A DNA stretch of 64,000 nucleotides from Actinoplanes palleronii (GTDB taxonomy: Bacteria; Actinomycetota; Actinomycetes; Mycobacteriales; Micromonosporaceae), in assembly GCF_016862315.1 (NCBI RefSeq), contig NZ_BOMS01000076.1:42138-106137 (forward strand), written 5' to 3'. Position numbers and translations under genes: made by a program. This document shows, in pieces, positions 8,840 through 17,514 of this stretch. The notes beneath the pieces were generated by a model, which made no database searches, was not told the DNA's origin, and saw only the letters and a list, made by a program, of their open reading frames with translations. Each line of letters begins with the position of its first letter. Positions within the stretch are counted from its first letter, which is position 1.

Positions 8840-10200
8840 GCCGATTCCTCCTCGAGGTGCTGCGGTGCCACGCCGTCGACCAGCACGCCGCGGATGATCT
8901 CGACGGCCTGCTCGGCCAGCTCCGCGTCCACGTTCAGTGGCGGGTAGAGACGCAGCGTGGTGCCCCCCGTCATCACCAGCACCCCGGCGTCGAGCAGCGT
9001 CAGGAAGGTCTCCCGGAAGGTGCCCTTGTCCAGCGGCCGGCGGGAGTGCTTGTCGGCGACCAACTCGATGCCGATCGCAAACCCGGCGCCCCGGACGTCA
9101 CCGACCAGCGGAGACTCGTCGACAAGCGGTTCGAGGGCGGCCAGCATCTCGGTGCCGAGCTTGCCCACCCGACTGGGCAGGTCCTCGTCGACAAGGACCT
9201 CGGTGGTGGTGGCGACAGCCCGGCAGGCCAGCGGGAACGCGCCGAAGCTGGACGAGCTCGCGCTCGGGTCGGAGAACGGGGCGGCGGCCATCAACTCCGC
9301 AGTGGAGATCACCCCGGTGACCGGGTATCCGGCGCCCATCCCCTTGCCGACCGTGACGATGTCCGGCACCACCTCGTCGCGCATGAAGGCAAACGGCTCA
9401 CCGGTACGACCGAAACCGGTCATCATCTCGTCGACGATCAGCAGCGCGTCGAACTCGGCGGCGACCGAGGCCAGCGCGTTCAGGTAGCCCGGCGGCGGCA
9501 CCACGTTCCCGGACCGGCCCTGCACCGGTTCGACGACGAGAGCCGCCAGCGCACCGGTGGAGTTCTCCTTGATGGTGTCCCGCACCGTCTCCACACAGGC
9601 GTAGCCGCAGCTCGGGAACGTCATTTTGAGCGGGCAGTGGTAGCAGTTGGCGTAGGGGGCGCTGAAGTAGCCCGAGGGCAGCGGCCCGAGACCGGCCCGC
9701 GCCCCCGCGGTGAGCGCCAGGCTGCCCAGTGTCTTGCCGTGGAAGCCACCCCAGAACGACAGGAACTCATGTTTGCCGGTGACCGATTTGGCCAGCCGCA
9801 GCGCCGCTTCCACCGCCTCGGTGCCACCGCTGTAGAGCTGAATCCGGTCCAGCGGCGGCGGCAGGAACTCGCGCAGTGCCTCAGCCATCGCCCGGCGACC
9901 GGCCGAGCCGAACGCCCCGGCCGGCGCGGTGGCCAGCTCCGCGGTGAGCGCGGCAATCAGGCGGGGGTTGGCGTGTCCGATGGAATTGACCCCGCCGGCA
10001 CCCTGGAAGTCGATGATCTCGTTGCCGTCCACATCGACCAGGACCGCGCCGGAGGCGGACTCGACGCACAGTTGCGACCAGAGCATGACGGCCTGCAGTC
10101 CGGGTCCGATCACTTCCTGCTCAGCGGCCCAGTGCTGAGCACCACGCGGCCGGTCGGGAGTACGCCCGAACCGTCGGCCGTCGCCTGAACTTTCTGCCAT
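8836..10200 (-). CDS. class III pyridoxal-phosphate aminotransferase
   Basis: 454 aa, aspartate/4-aminobutyrate aminotransferase family. Asp257 in LLIVDEMMTGFG should bind the pyridine nitrogen of PLP and Lys286 in TVGKGMGAG is the Schiff-base lysine. A Cys-rich stretch, ANCYHCPLKMTFPSC, is typical of one branch of the family. The ATG at 10200 follows a GAGAGG ribosome site; a longer frame upstream lacks support. It is the first gene of the long minus-strand operon, divergent from the phosphatase-like gene at 10380, so the 179 bases between should hold promoters for both directions. It probably aminates a keto group made by the oxidoreductase. Confidence 0.9.
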   Translation of the reverse strand: MAESSGDGRRFGRTPDRPRGAQHWAAEQEVIGPGLQAVMLWSQLCVESASGAVLVDVDGNEIIDFQGAGGVNSIGHANPRLIAALTAELATAPAGAFGSAGRRAMAEALREFLPPPLDRIQLYSGGTEAVEAALRLAKSVTGKHEFLSFWGGFHGKTLGSLALTAGARAGLGPLPSGYFSAPYANCYHCPLKMTFPSCGYACVETVRDTIKENSTGALAALVVEPVQGRSGNVVPPPGYLNALASVAAEFDALLIVDEMMTGFGRTGEPFAFMRDEVVPDIVTVGKGMGAGYPVTGVISTAELMAAAPFSDPSASSSSFGAFPLACRAVATTTEVLVDEDLPSRVGKLGTEMLAALEPLVDESPLVGDVRGAGFAIGIELVADKHSRRPLDKGTFRETFLTLLDAGVLVMTGGTTLRLYPPLNVDAELAEQAVEIIRGVLVDGVAPQHLEEESA

Positions 10201-10379
10201 CGTTCCGCCTCTCGAGTGCGGCCGATCCCCCGGTCCCGTCGACCGCCGACCGCTTCCGCCAATGCTCGGGATCCGGCGGCCGCACCGGGAGCCTCGATCG
10301 GCCACGACGAATGGGTATGCCCGGACGGCTGGCACGTCCGGGCAGCGTGACGCGGTGATGACGCGGTTAGCGTGGCGCC

Positions 10380-11192
10380 GTGACCAGCACCGTGCAGCAC
10401 CTCATCGACGTGGCGGCGCAGTCCGCTGTGGACGCCGGCCGCCTGATCCGCCACCGGTTCCGCGGCCCGATCGGGACGTCTACGAAGCAGGCGGCCCACG
10501 ACGTGGTGACCACGGTCGACCTCGCCGCGGAGGAGTCGATCCGGGCTGCGTTACGCGGCGCTGCTCCGCACTCGTCGGTGGTGGGCGAGGAGGGCGGCGC
10601 CACGATCGGGGCGGGCGATCCGGTGTGGCTCGTCGACCCGATCGACGGCACGTACAACTTCGTCCGGGGCATCCCGTTCTTCTGCGTGTCGATCGGCCTG
10701 CGGATCGCGGGCCGGACCGTGGGTGGCTGTGTCTACGACCCGATACACGAGGAGTTGTTCACCGCGGCGGACGGCCGCGCGTGGCTGAACGGCACACCGC
10801 TGCCCACGCGGACGTCCGAGCCGCCGGCACCACCGCTGGTGCTGTGCGACATCCCGAACGCCGGTGGGCCGCCGGCCGCCGCCGAGACCGACCTGCTGGC
10901 CGCGCTGCTGACCGCCGCCGCTGACGTGCGACGGCTCGGTTCGTCGGCGCTGGCACTGGCGTACGTCGCGGCCGGTCGCGCCGACCTGGCTGCCAACGCG
11001 GACGTCTACGACTGGGACACCGCCGCCGGCCGGGCACTGGTCACCGCAACCGGCGGCGGTTACCTGAGCCACCCCGACCCACTGCCCACCCTGCGACGGG
11101 GCAGCTTCGTCGCGTGGGCCCCGGCGTACGAGGCTCTCGGCCGCTCGGTCGGCGGGGCCCTGCACCGTGACCATTTCGAGGAGACCGTGTGA
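10380..11192 (+). CDS. inositol monophosphatase family protein
   Basis: 270 aa, the usual length. The metal-binding motifs are intact: Glu70-Glu71 in VVGEEGG, the DPIDGTYNF block (Asp86, Asp89) and the C-terminal YDWDTAAG. Family members remove phosphate from inositol, histidinol, fructose bisphosphate or PAP. PAP is also the by-product of sulfotransferases, and a sulfotransferase gene follows with a 1-base overlap, so either a cyclitol/sugar phosphate or PAP could be the substrate. The GTG start at 10380 is the only reasonable one before the first domain helix. Confidence 0.88.
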   Translation: MTSTVQHLIDVAAQSAVDAGRLIRHRFRGPIGTSTKQAAHDVVTTVDLAAEESIRAALRGAAPHSSVVGEEGGATIGAGDPVWLVDPIDGTYNFVRGIPFFCVSIGLRIAGRTVGGCVYDPIHEELFTAADGRAWLNGTPLPTRTSEPPAPPLVLCDIPNAGGPPAAAETDLLAALLTAAADVRRLGSSALALAYVAAGRADLAANADVYDWDTAAGRALVTATGGGYLSHPDPLPTLRRGSFVAWAPAYEALGRSVGGALHRDHFEETV

Positions 11193-11923
11193 TGCACAGG
11201 CGTTTTCTGTTCATGGGCGGTATGCACCGCAGCGGCACCACCCTGCTGGCCGCACTGGTCGGCACGAATCCGCGGGTGGCCGGGTTCCGGCAGACCGGCG
11301 CGCCGATGGACGAGGGCCAGTACCTGCAGACCGTCTGCCCCTACGACGAGCAGCACGGTGGTCCGGGGCGGTTCGCGTACGCACCCGGGGCGCACATGAC
11401 CGAGCACCACGAGCTGGCCACCCCCGCCACCGCCCGGCTGCTGCGCGAGCAGTGGGGCCGCTACCTGGACCCCAGCCGCCCGGTGCTGCTGGAGAAGTCG
11501 CCGCCCAACCTGTTGCGCTTCCGCTTCTTTCAGCGGCTGTTCCCCGGTTCCCGGTTCGTGCTGGTCACCCGGCATCCGCTGGGGGTGGCGATGAGCACCC
11601 GGAAGTGGACGCCGGCGCTGACCGTGCGGCAACTCGTCGAGCACTGGCTGCACGCCCACGACCTGGCCCGGGCCGACGCCGCACACCTGGACGCGTTGCT
11701 GACCGTCCGCTACGAGGACCTGATGACGGAACCGGACCGGACGCTGGAGACCATCGCCGCCTTCGCCGGCATTCCGCCCGCCTTCGACGTCGGTGACCTG
11801 GACCAGGACACGAACACCCGGTACCTGCGGGCCTGGCGGCAGGGTCCGGGCGCCGACGACGACCTCGCCGACCTCGCCGAGCGGGTCGAGCGGTACGGCT
11901 ACCGGCTGCCCGCGTTCGCCTGA
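11192..11923 (+). CDS. sulfotransferase family protein
   Basis: 243 aa. The 5'-phosphosulfate-binding loop is GGMHRSGTTLL near the N terminus and the 3'-phosphate-binding segment is LVTRHPLGVAMS, both hallmarks of PAPS-dependent sulfotransferases. The ATG at 11192 shares its A with the phosphatase stop; a GTG one codon earlier is possible. The protein would sulfate a hydroxyl or amine of the cluster product. PAP released in the reaction could be cleared by the neighbouring phosphatase. Confidence 0.88.
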   Translation: MHRRFLFMGGMHRSGTTLLAALVGTNPRVAGFRQTGAPMDEGQYLQTVCPYDEQHGGPGRFAYAPGAHMTEHHELATPATARLLREQWGRYLDPSRPVLLEKSPPNLLRFRFFQRLFPGSRFVLVTRHPLGVAMSTRKWTPALTVRQLVEHWLHAHDLARADAAHLDALLTVRYEDLMTEPDRTLETIAAFAGIPPAFDVGDLDQDTNTRYLRAWRQGPGADDDLADLAERVERYGYRLPAFA

Positions 11924-11950
11924 ACCCGCTCCACCGAGAGGAGAAAACGG

Positions 11951-12703
11951 ATGCCCCGGCTGCTCATCGTGCACGGCACCGGCGGACCGCAGCGTAGCGA
12001 CGACTCGGTCCGCCGGGAGTGGATCAGCTCCATCCAGGACGGTCTGGTGCTGGCCGGCTACCCGGCCGTGGCACCGGACGCCACCCTGGTCAACCTCGAC
12101 GCGCCGGACCGCGTACCGGTCCTCGGCGACAGCGATCCGGCCGCCGAGCTCGCGCTGCTGCGGCGTTGCTGGCAGGCCGCCATCTTCGACACCGAGCCCG
12201 GTACGCAGCCCGCCGACGAGGATGCGCTGGCCGCGCGGCTGGCCTGGTCCCGATACTTCTGCGGCCTGACGGCCGAGGAACTGACCGGCACCCTGCGACA
12301 GGTCCGCGCCTTCGCCACCGGCTCCGTGGCCGCGCATCCGGCGGTCGACGACGTACGCGCGGCGCTCACCCCGGACACCGAGATCGTGATCGGCCACTGT
12401 CTGGGCGGGGTAGCTGCGGCGCTGGCCCTGGCCGGCACCGGTGCCGCCGCTCCGGCGCTGATCACCCTGGGCTCCCCGCACCCCCCGGCCGGGGAGTGGC
12501 CCACGTCCGGCCCGGCCACCTGGGTGGACGTCACCGACGTGCAGGACACCCTGGTTCTGGCGGCCAGGAGCGGTCCGGCGGGCATCACCGGGAAGGTGTC
12601 GCTCGACTGCGACCCGCGACTGCGTGGCGCTCGCAACTATCTGGCCTCACCGGAGTTCGGCAAGGTGCTCGGCAGCCTGCTGGAGACCTGTCACGCCCGA
12701 TGA
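11951..12703 (+). CDS. alpha/beta hydrolase-like protein with Cys nucleophile
   Basis: 250 aa. It opens with LLIVHGTGG, an HGxGG oxyanion-type motif at strand 3 of the alpha/beta hydrolase fold. The nucleophile elbow reads VIGHCLGG, so Cys150 takes the place of the usual Ser. Later LITLGSPHP and VDVTDVQDT may carry the acid and His. A strong GAGAGGAG ribosome site precedes the ATG. It ends the plus-strand half of the cluster and could be a thioesterase, acyltransferase or lactone hydrolase acting on the product. The substrate is unknown. Confidence 0.7.
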   Translation: MPRLLIVHGTGGPQRSDDSVRREWISSIQDGLVLAGYPAVAPDATLVNLDAPDRVPVLGDSDPAAELALLRRCWQAAIFDTEPGTQPADEDALAARLAWSRYFCGLTAEELTGTLRQVRAFATGSVAAHPAVDDVRAALTPDTEIVIGHCLGGVAAALALAGTGAAAPALITLGSPHPPAGEWPTSGPATWVDVTDVQDTLVLAARSGPAGITGKVSLDCDPRLRGARNYLASPEFGKVLGSLLETCHAR

Positions 12704-12802
12704 GCCCCGGGGAGCGTGTCCGGAACGAGACACGGTCCTGGATGGGGCGTACCGTCGTCGGATTCGATGATTCGTGTGACTCCGAGTGAGAGGAGCGCGG
12801 TC

Positions 12803-13483
12803 ATGACCGCGACGATCGTCGAACACCGTCCGCACCGCGAGTCGGCAAGCCTCCGCATCGCACTGGTAATGATCAACGACATCCTGCGGGACGGCCTCAG
12901 CGTGGCGCTCCGGGGTCTCGCCCTGACCACTTCCGTCCGTGCCTACCGCTCGATGCCGGAGCTGCTGACCGAGGCCGTCGACGAGCGGCCGGACGTGCTC
13001 GTCGTCAACGCGGCCGACGGCGTCGCAGGCATCGCAACCGCCGCTCTGATCGCCCCGGGCAGCAAGATCGTCATGCTGATCCACGACGCCCGTGCCGCCG
13101 AGGCGGTGCTGGCCGACGGGGTGGTGGTGGACGGCTTCCTGCTCCAACAGGATCTGTCCGGTCGCACGCTGGAGAACGCGCTACGGGCCATCATGACCGG
13201 TGAGGTACCGATGCCCGCGGTCCTGGCACAACAGCTGCTGGCCCGGGCCGGCATCCGGCGTACACCATCGTCGATGGCGCGCATCACGCTGACGCCGCGT
13301 GAGCACGAGACGCTGTTGCTGCTGGTGGAGGGGCTGAGCAACAAACAGATCGCCCGGCGCCTCAAGATCTCCGACCACGGGGCGAAGCGGCTGGTCGCTG
13401 GAGTGCTGCTCAAGCTCGGCTGCACCAACCGGACCTCGGCGGTGGTCACCGCCATCCGCTCCGGCCTGGTGGAGTGCGCATAG
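12803..13483 (+). CDS. LuxR-type regulator with degenerate receiver domain
   Basis: 226 aa. Residues 17-135 resemble a NarL-type receiver, but the phospho-acceptor position after the third strand is Asn69 (VLVVNAADG), so normal phosphorylation is unlikely. Residues 155-220 form a LuxR helix-turn-helix (LTPREHETLLLLVEGLSNKQ). No kinase gene is adjacent on this strand. The start at 12803 follows a GAGAGGAGC ribosome site; the frame upstream is only read-through. Its position right after the cluster suggests a pathway-specific regulator, possibly controlled by ligand or by abundance. Confidence 0.8.
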   Translation: MTATIVEHRPHRESASLRIALVMINDILRDGLSVALRGLALTTSVRAYRSMPELLTEAVDERPDVLVVNAADGVAGIATAALIAPGSKIVMLIHDARAAEAVLADGVVVDGFLLQQDLSGRTLENALRAIMTGEVPMPAVLAQQLLARAGIRRTPSSMARITLTPREHETLLLLVEGLSNKQIARRLKISDHGAKRLVAGVLLKLGCTNRTSAVVTAIRSGLVECA

Positions 13484-13520
13484 GGCACCGGCACCCGTTC
13501 CGCGGGTGGACGAGTGCGGA

Positions 13521-13567
13521 AACCACGAAGGTGGCGGCGCCCGAGCGGTGCCGCCACCTTCGTGGTT
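13521..13567. terminator. bidirectional terminator hairpin
   Basis: A perfect 18-bp stem (left arm 13521-13538, right arm 13550-13567, beginning AACCACGAAGGTGG) with an 11-base loop. It sits between two convergent regulator genes whose stops are at 13483 and 13571, so it can end transcripts from both sides. Confidence 0.85.
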
Positions 13568-13570
13568 CTC

Positions 13571-14242
13571 TCAGACCGTCTGCGGTACCGCAGGTTGCTC
13601 GTAGAGGCCGTGCACGGCCAGCTGGATGCCGAGCTCGAGCCGGCTGCGGGCCCCGACCATCTGCATGATCTGCGTGACTTGCCGCTGCACGGTACGGGTG
13701 GACACCGCCAGCGCCCGCGCGACCACGTCGTCGGTGGCCCCGCCGGCCAGCCGCCGCAGCACGTCACGCTGCAGCGAGTTGAGCCTGCCGTGCAGGTCGC
13801 GCTGATCCGCCCGAGCCTCGGACCAGTGGTGGTGGAAGATCGTCACCAGCGTCTGCACCGCGGTGGGCGAGCGGATGGCCAGCGGTGACATGTCCCCGCC
13901 CCGTGACACGATCGCCAGGTTGCGGTCCAGCACAACCATAAGGGTCGGCGAGTGCTTGCCGCTCCGCACGTCGGCCCGGACCCCCAGGAGGGCCTGCAGC
14001 CGGGCACCCCGGTCCAGCAGTGTCTCTCCGGCCACCACCGCGCGCACCCGGGCGGAGCCGAGCCATCCGGCCCTGGGCTGCCGGATCCGGCCCGGCTCCG
14101 GGCCGGACAACAGAGCGCAGTTGGCCGGGATCAGCGCGAGGACCTCGTCCCGCGCGGATCTGATCAGCCGTGTCGCCAGGCGCCAGCCCGCACCCTCGGC
14201 CTCGATGACCTTCGGCTCCGGTTCCATAGCCCCGTCCAGCAT
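13571..14242 (-). CDS. LuxR-family transcriptional regulator
   Basis: 223 aa. The C-terminal part (about 155-215) is a LuxR-type helix-turn-helix, LNSLQRDVLRRLAGGATDDV. The N-terminal part has no receiver signature; RVRAVVAGETLLDRG followed by TLMVVLDRNLAIVSRGG recalls the sugar/ligand-sensing, PLD-like domain found in some TrmB-like and LuxR-like actinobacterial regulators. The ATG at 14242 has a GGGGGAGAG ribosome site. Its targets are unknown; candidates are the cluster to the left or the two-component system to the right. Confidence 0.75.
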   Translation of the reverse strand: MLDGAMEPEPKVIEAEGAGWRLATRLIRSARDEVLALIPANCALLSGPEPGRIRQPRAGWLGSARVRAVVAGETLLDRGARLQALLGVRADVRSGKHSPTLMVVLDRNLAIVSRGGDMSPLAIRSPTAVQTLVTIFHHHWSEARADQRDLHGRLNSLQRDVLRRLAGGATDDVVARALAVSTRTVQRQVTQIMQMVGARSRLELGIQLAVHGLYEQPAVPQTV

Positions 14243-14385
14243 GATCTCTCCCCCGTGTTTGCCGTCGTGTCGCACGTACACCGGCCCGCACCAAGCGGAC
14301 AGTGATGGAAACGTAGCGATCGGCAGCCTTCGCGGGTACCGGGGAATCCCTGCCTCATGACGCCGGTTTTTCACCGCCGCCCGCG

Positions 14386-15054
14386 TTACTCGCTTCGGTC
14401 GACGGAGCTGTTGGACCGCAGGTACATCAGCACCGCCCGCACCCGCCGGTGCACGCCCTCCGTGGCGTCGATCTGCAGCCGCTCCAGGATGCTCGTCACG
14501 TACGACTCGATGGTCTTGCTGCTCAGGTGCAGGCGGTCGGCGATCGCCCGGTTGGTCAGCCCCTGTGCCATCAGTGCCAGCACCTCCTGTTCCCGAACGG
14601 TCAGGCGGTCGATCCGGCCACCCCTCCGGCGCAGCGCCATCAGCTCCTCGACCAGAGCCGGATCGATGACCGCTCCGCCGTTCGCCACCTCGCGCAACGC
14701 GGCGACCACCTGCTCGACGTCGAGGATGCGCTCCTTGAGCAGGTATCCGACGCCGCCCCCACCCGAGTTGACGATCGCCAGCGCGTACTCCGTCTCGATG
14801 TGCATGGAGAGGACCAGCACCGCGATCCCCGGGTAGTCCCGCCGGATCCGCTCAGCGGCGACCAGACCCTCGGTGGTGTAGGTCGGTGGCATCCGGATGT
14901 CGACGATCACCGCGTCCGGCCGGTGTGCGGCCACCGCGTCCAGCAGCTCGCGGGCGTCGTTAACCGAGGCGAGCACGGTCATCGCGGCCTGCCGCAGGAG
15001 AGCTGACAAGCCCTCCCGGATCAGCACCGCATCGTCCGCTATGACGATCCGCAC
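14386..15054 (-). CDS. NarL/FixJ-family response regulator
   Basis: 222 aa. The receiver domain begins VRIVIADDAVLIREG and its phospho-acceptor Asp is in VIVDIRMPP. The C-terminal LuxR helix-turn-helix contains LTVREQEVLALMAQGLTNRA. The GTG at 15054 is chosen because the receiver starts there; it overlaps the end of the histidine kinase gene by 16 bases. The two form a two-component system transcribed together. Confidence 0.9.
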   Translation of the reverse strand: MRIVIADDAVLIREGLSALLRQAAMTVLASVNDARELLDAVAAHRPDAVIVDIRMPPTYTTEGLVAAERIRRDYPGIAVLVLSMHIETEYALAIVNSGGGGVGYLLKERILDVEQVVAALREVANGGAVIDPALVEELMALRRRGGRIDRLTVREQEVLALMAQGLTNRAIADRLHLSSKTIESYVTSILERLQIDATEGVHRRVRAVLMYLRSNSSVDRSE

Positions 15055-16466
15055 GGGATCACCGTCCGCAACGTCGTACCGATCCCGGGCCGGCTCTCCA
15101 GTTCGATCCGGCCACCGAGCGCCTCGGCGCGGCGGCTGAGATGGTGCAGGCCGCCCTCGCCGGTGAGGATCCGGGGCGAGCCGGAGCCGTCGTCGCACAC
15201 CTCCAGGTGCAGGCAGTGCTGTTCCTTGCGCATCCGGATCACCACCGTCGAGGCGCCGCCGTGCCGAACCGCGTTGGTCAACGCCTCCGCCACGATGAAA
15301 TAGGCGACCTCCGCCACCGCACGCGGAACCAGGCGGGGCCGCCCCTCGATCCGCACCGTCACCGGCGTGTTGGCGGTCAGCACGGCCAGCGCCTCGTGCA
15401 GTTCACGCCGGCTCAGTGCGGGCGGCCGCAGTCCCCGGCTCAGCAACCGCAACTCGGTCAGCGCCATGGCCAGCTCCGTGGCCGCCGTGTCCAGGTGGAA
15501 GTCGGCCTCGGCGGTGCCCCGCGCGGCCTTGCGCGCCATCTGTACCAGCAGTGTCGCGTTGATCAACCGCAGCTGCGCACCGTCGTGCAGGTCCCGTTCG
15601 ATCTCGCTGCGCGCCCGGCTGCGGCCGTTCTGCGCCTCCTGCTCGTACCGGCGTTCCCAGAGTTCGGCATCGGCCTGCCAGCCCCGCGCGTTGGCGAGCA
15701 GGGCCAGCGGTGGGATCAGGATCTGCAGGATCACACCGGCCGCGTTGCCCACCAGCCAGGCCGCCTGCGTCGGAACGGTCAGCACCGGCACCAACGCGGC
15801 GGCACTCACCTGGAGACAGAGGAGCACACCCGGCAGGGCGACGATCCGCTGGGTGCGCTGCCACCGCCGGATCAGCTGGACGGCGAGCCAGACCGCCACC
15901 ACCGAGACCACCAGCCGTGCGGCAAGCGGAAGGTACGGCTCGGCGTCCCAGCCCGGCGAGGGGAGGCAGGCCAGGCACGGGTCGATCGGGCTGGATGGCG
16001 CGAGTTGGCCGTCGACGATCAGCACCGGCAGGCCGCCGAGCGCGACCGTCAGCAGGAGGCGGTCCGATCGGGTACGCGTACGGCGGTGCGGCTGGGTGAC
16101 CAGGATGACCACCAGAAGCGTCCAGATCAGCGGATGCGCGGCGGCGGCGATGCCGGTGCCCGTCACGCCGTGCAGCGGCCCGATGCTCCGCGCCAGCCAG
16201 ATCATGGCGACGGCGAGGAACAGCGTGCCGGCCAGGAGGTTGGCGGCCGACCCGATCAGGATCATCCCGGCCGTGCCGTAGGAACCGACGAGAACCAGAG
16301 CTGTGGCGGCGAAGAGCGTGATCTCCGGATCACCGGACTGGATCACCCGCACCGCGGCGACCAGGCTCACACCCAACATCACACAGATCAGCAGTGCCAC
16401 AGCAAAGCGCCGCAGTGCTTGACGCGCGTAGAGCCGGCTGACTCTGCCGTGCATCGGAAGCCACAC
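15039..16466 (-). CDS. membrane sensor histidine kinase (HisKA_3 type)
   Basis: About 475 aa. The N-terminal half has several hydrophobic segments (for example RRFAVALLICVMLGVSLVAA), so the sensor is integral to the membrane. The phospho-acceptor motif is ERDLHDGAQLRL, typical of kinases that pair with NarL regulators, and an HATPase domain with VAEALTNAVRHGG and VCDDGSG follows. The start is uncertain: GTG at 16466 and TTG at 16469 share a GGGGGG ribosome site, and an ATG lies at 16454. The partner regulator overlaps its 3' end. The signal is unknown. Confidence 0.85.
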   Translation of the reverse strand: MWLPMHGRVSRLYARQALRRFAVALLICVMLGVSLVAAVRVIQSGDPEITLFAATALVLVGSYGTAGMILIGSAANLLAGTLFLAVAMIWLARSIGPLHGVTGTGIAAAAHPLIWTLLVVILVTQPHRRTRTRSDRLLLTVALGGLPVLIVDGQLAPSSPIDPCLACLPSPGWDAEPYLPLAARLVVSVVAVWLAVQLIRRWQRTQRIVALPGVLLCLQVSAAALVPVLTVPTQAAWLVGNAAGVILQILIPPLALLANARGWQADAELWERRYEQEAQNGRSRARSEIERDLHDGAQLRLINATLLVQMARKAARGTAEADFHLDTAATELAMALTELRLLSRGLRPPALSRRELHEALAVLTANTPVTVRIEGRPRLVPRAVAEVAYFIVAEALTNAVRHGGASTVVIRMRKEQHCLHLEVCDDGSGSPRILTGEGGLHHLSRRAEALGGRIELESRPGIGTTLRTVIPCGSS

Positions 16467-17368
16467 CAATCGTTCCCCCCGTAGTCGGTGGCCGATGGGA
16501 GCTGACCGCTGGACGGCGATGGAACCGACAAGCGTTCACTCGGTGGTCGCGACGCGACTTCCGAAGACGATCAGTCCGTCCGGATCGGCCTACGCGATCG
16601 ACAGCAATATATAGCACTTCCGATTAATCAGGTCTGCTAATTGCATAGGAGTTTTCGCAAAACTGGTCATTGCTGACTTACGGTCGTCGCGCTCACTCAA
16701 GCACGCGAACCGGACAGTTCATTCCCCCCATTGACTGTATAACCTATCAGTTTAGAAGGTAATTCTGTCCTATTCGGATCCACGGGTCGGCAGCCGCCGA
16801 CATCCGCCCTGCTCCCACCCCATGGCATCGCGTCTCACCGCCTAGACCACCGCGTCGAGCCCCAGGCCACCCCATCGGCCGGTATCACGCCGGCGCGGTA
16901 CCGAAGCCGGCCGGTTCAACACCCGCCCCCGCATCGGAAACCGGCCCAATCCGCGCCAAGGACGGCATCCCCGGCCCGCCTCGTCGCCCGCGACTCAGCG
17001 CCCGCGAAGTCGACGGAAAAGCCGCCGGGAAGCCGGCCCACTTGCGCATTACGACACTTCGGCAAACCGCTAGTTATCGCTACCGACCCGGCTCACGGGC
17101 AGCGGTACAGAAAAACAGCTGCATAAGTAATCCCTAATGCCGACATGCACATACTTCCGAACCGGATGGCACAAATGCTCCCGAGCCGGAGGGGCAGCAA
17201 CCCGAAGGACCTGCTCGACGTCGGTACCGACGGCGACTACTGCTGCCCCACGCCGCGCGCGGTGGCTTCCCGCATCACGGGGGGGACGACAACGCCGGCG
17301 CCCAGACGGCTTCGTCGGGACGTGCATGGACCGAGGTCGCGGGCCGACCGCTCCCGGCGCGGACGACA
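16467..17368. other. long non-coding stretch with an AT-rich block
   Basis: About 900 bases with no convincing gene. Bases 16602-16790 are far richer in A+T than the rest of the window (for example ATATATAGCACTTCCGATT) and probably contain the promoter of the kinase gene and perhaps other control sites. From 16790 to 17370 the DNA is GC rich; the frames there have poor composition and no homology I recognise. Confidence 0.5.
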
Positions 17369-17408
17369 AGGCGGTCCTGAACTACGTTTCCGCAGTTCAG
17401 GACCGCCT
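17369..17408 (-). terminator. terminator hairpin
   Basis: A 15-bp perfect stem, AGGCGGTCCTGAACT at 17369-17383 paired with 17394-17408, with a 10-base loop. It lies about 105 bases beyond the stop of the small secreted-protein gene on the minus strand. No T-run follows, as is usual for actinobacteria. Confidence 0.7.
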
Positions 17409-17514
17409 CTGGTCTGGCGTTCCCGAGGGACTCGACCCCCCCCACTACTTCTCCGAAGCGGCAGCCGGCGCCGGGTGGTTCAGAGATGCCCGGCGCTGCC
17501 GACCGCGACCATCG

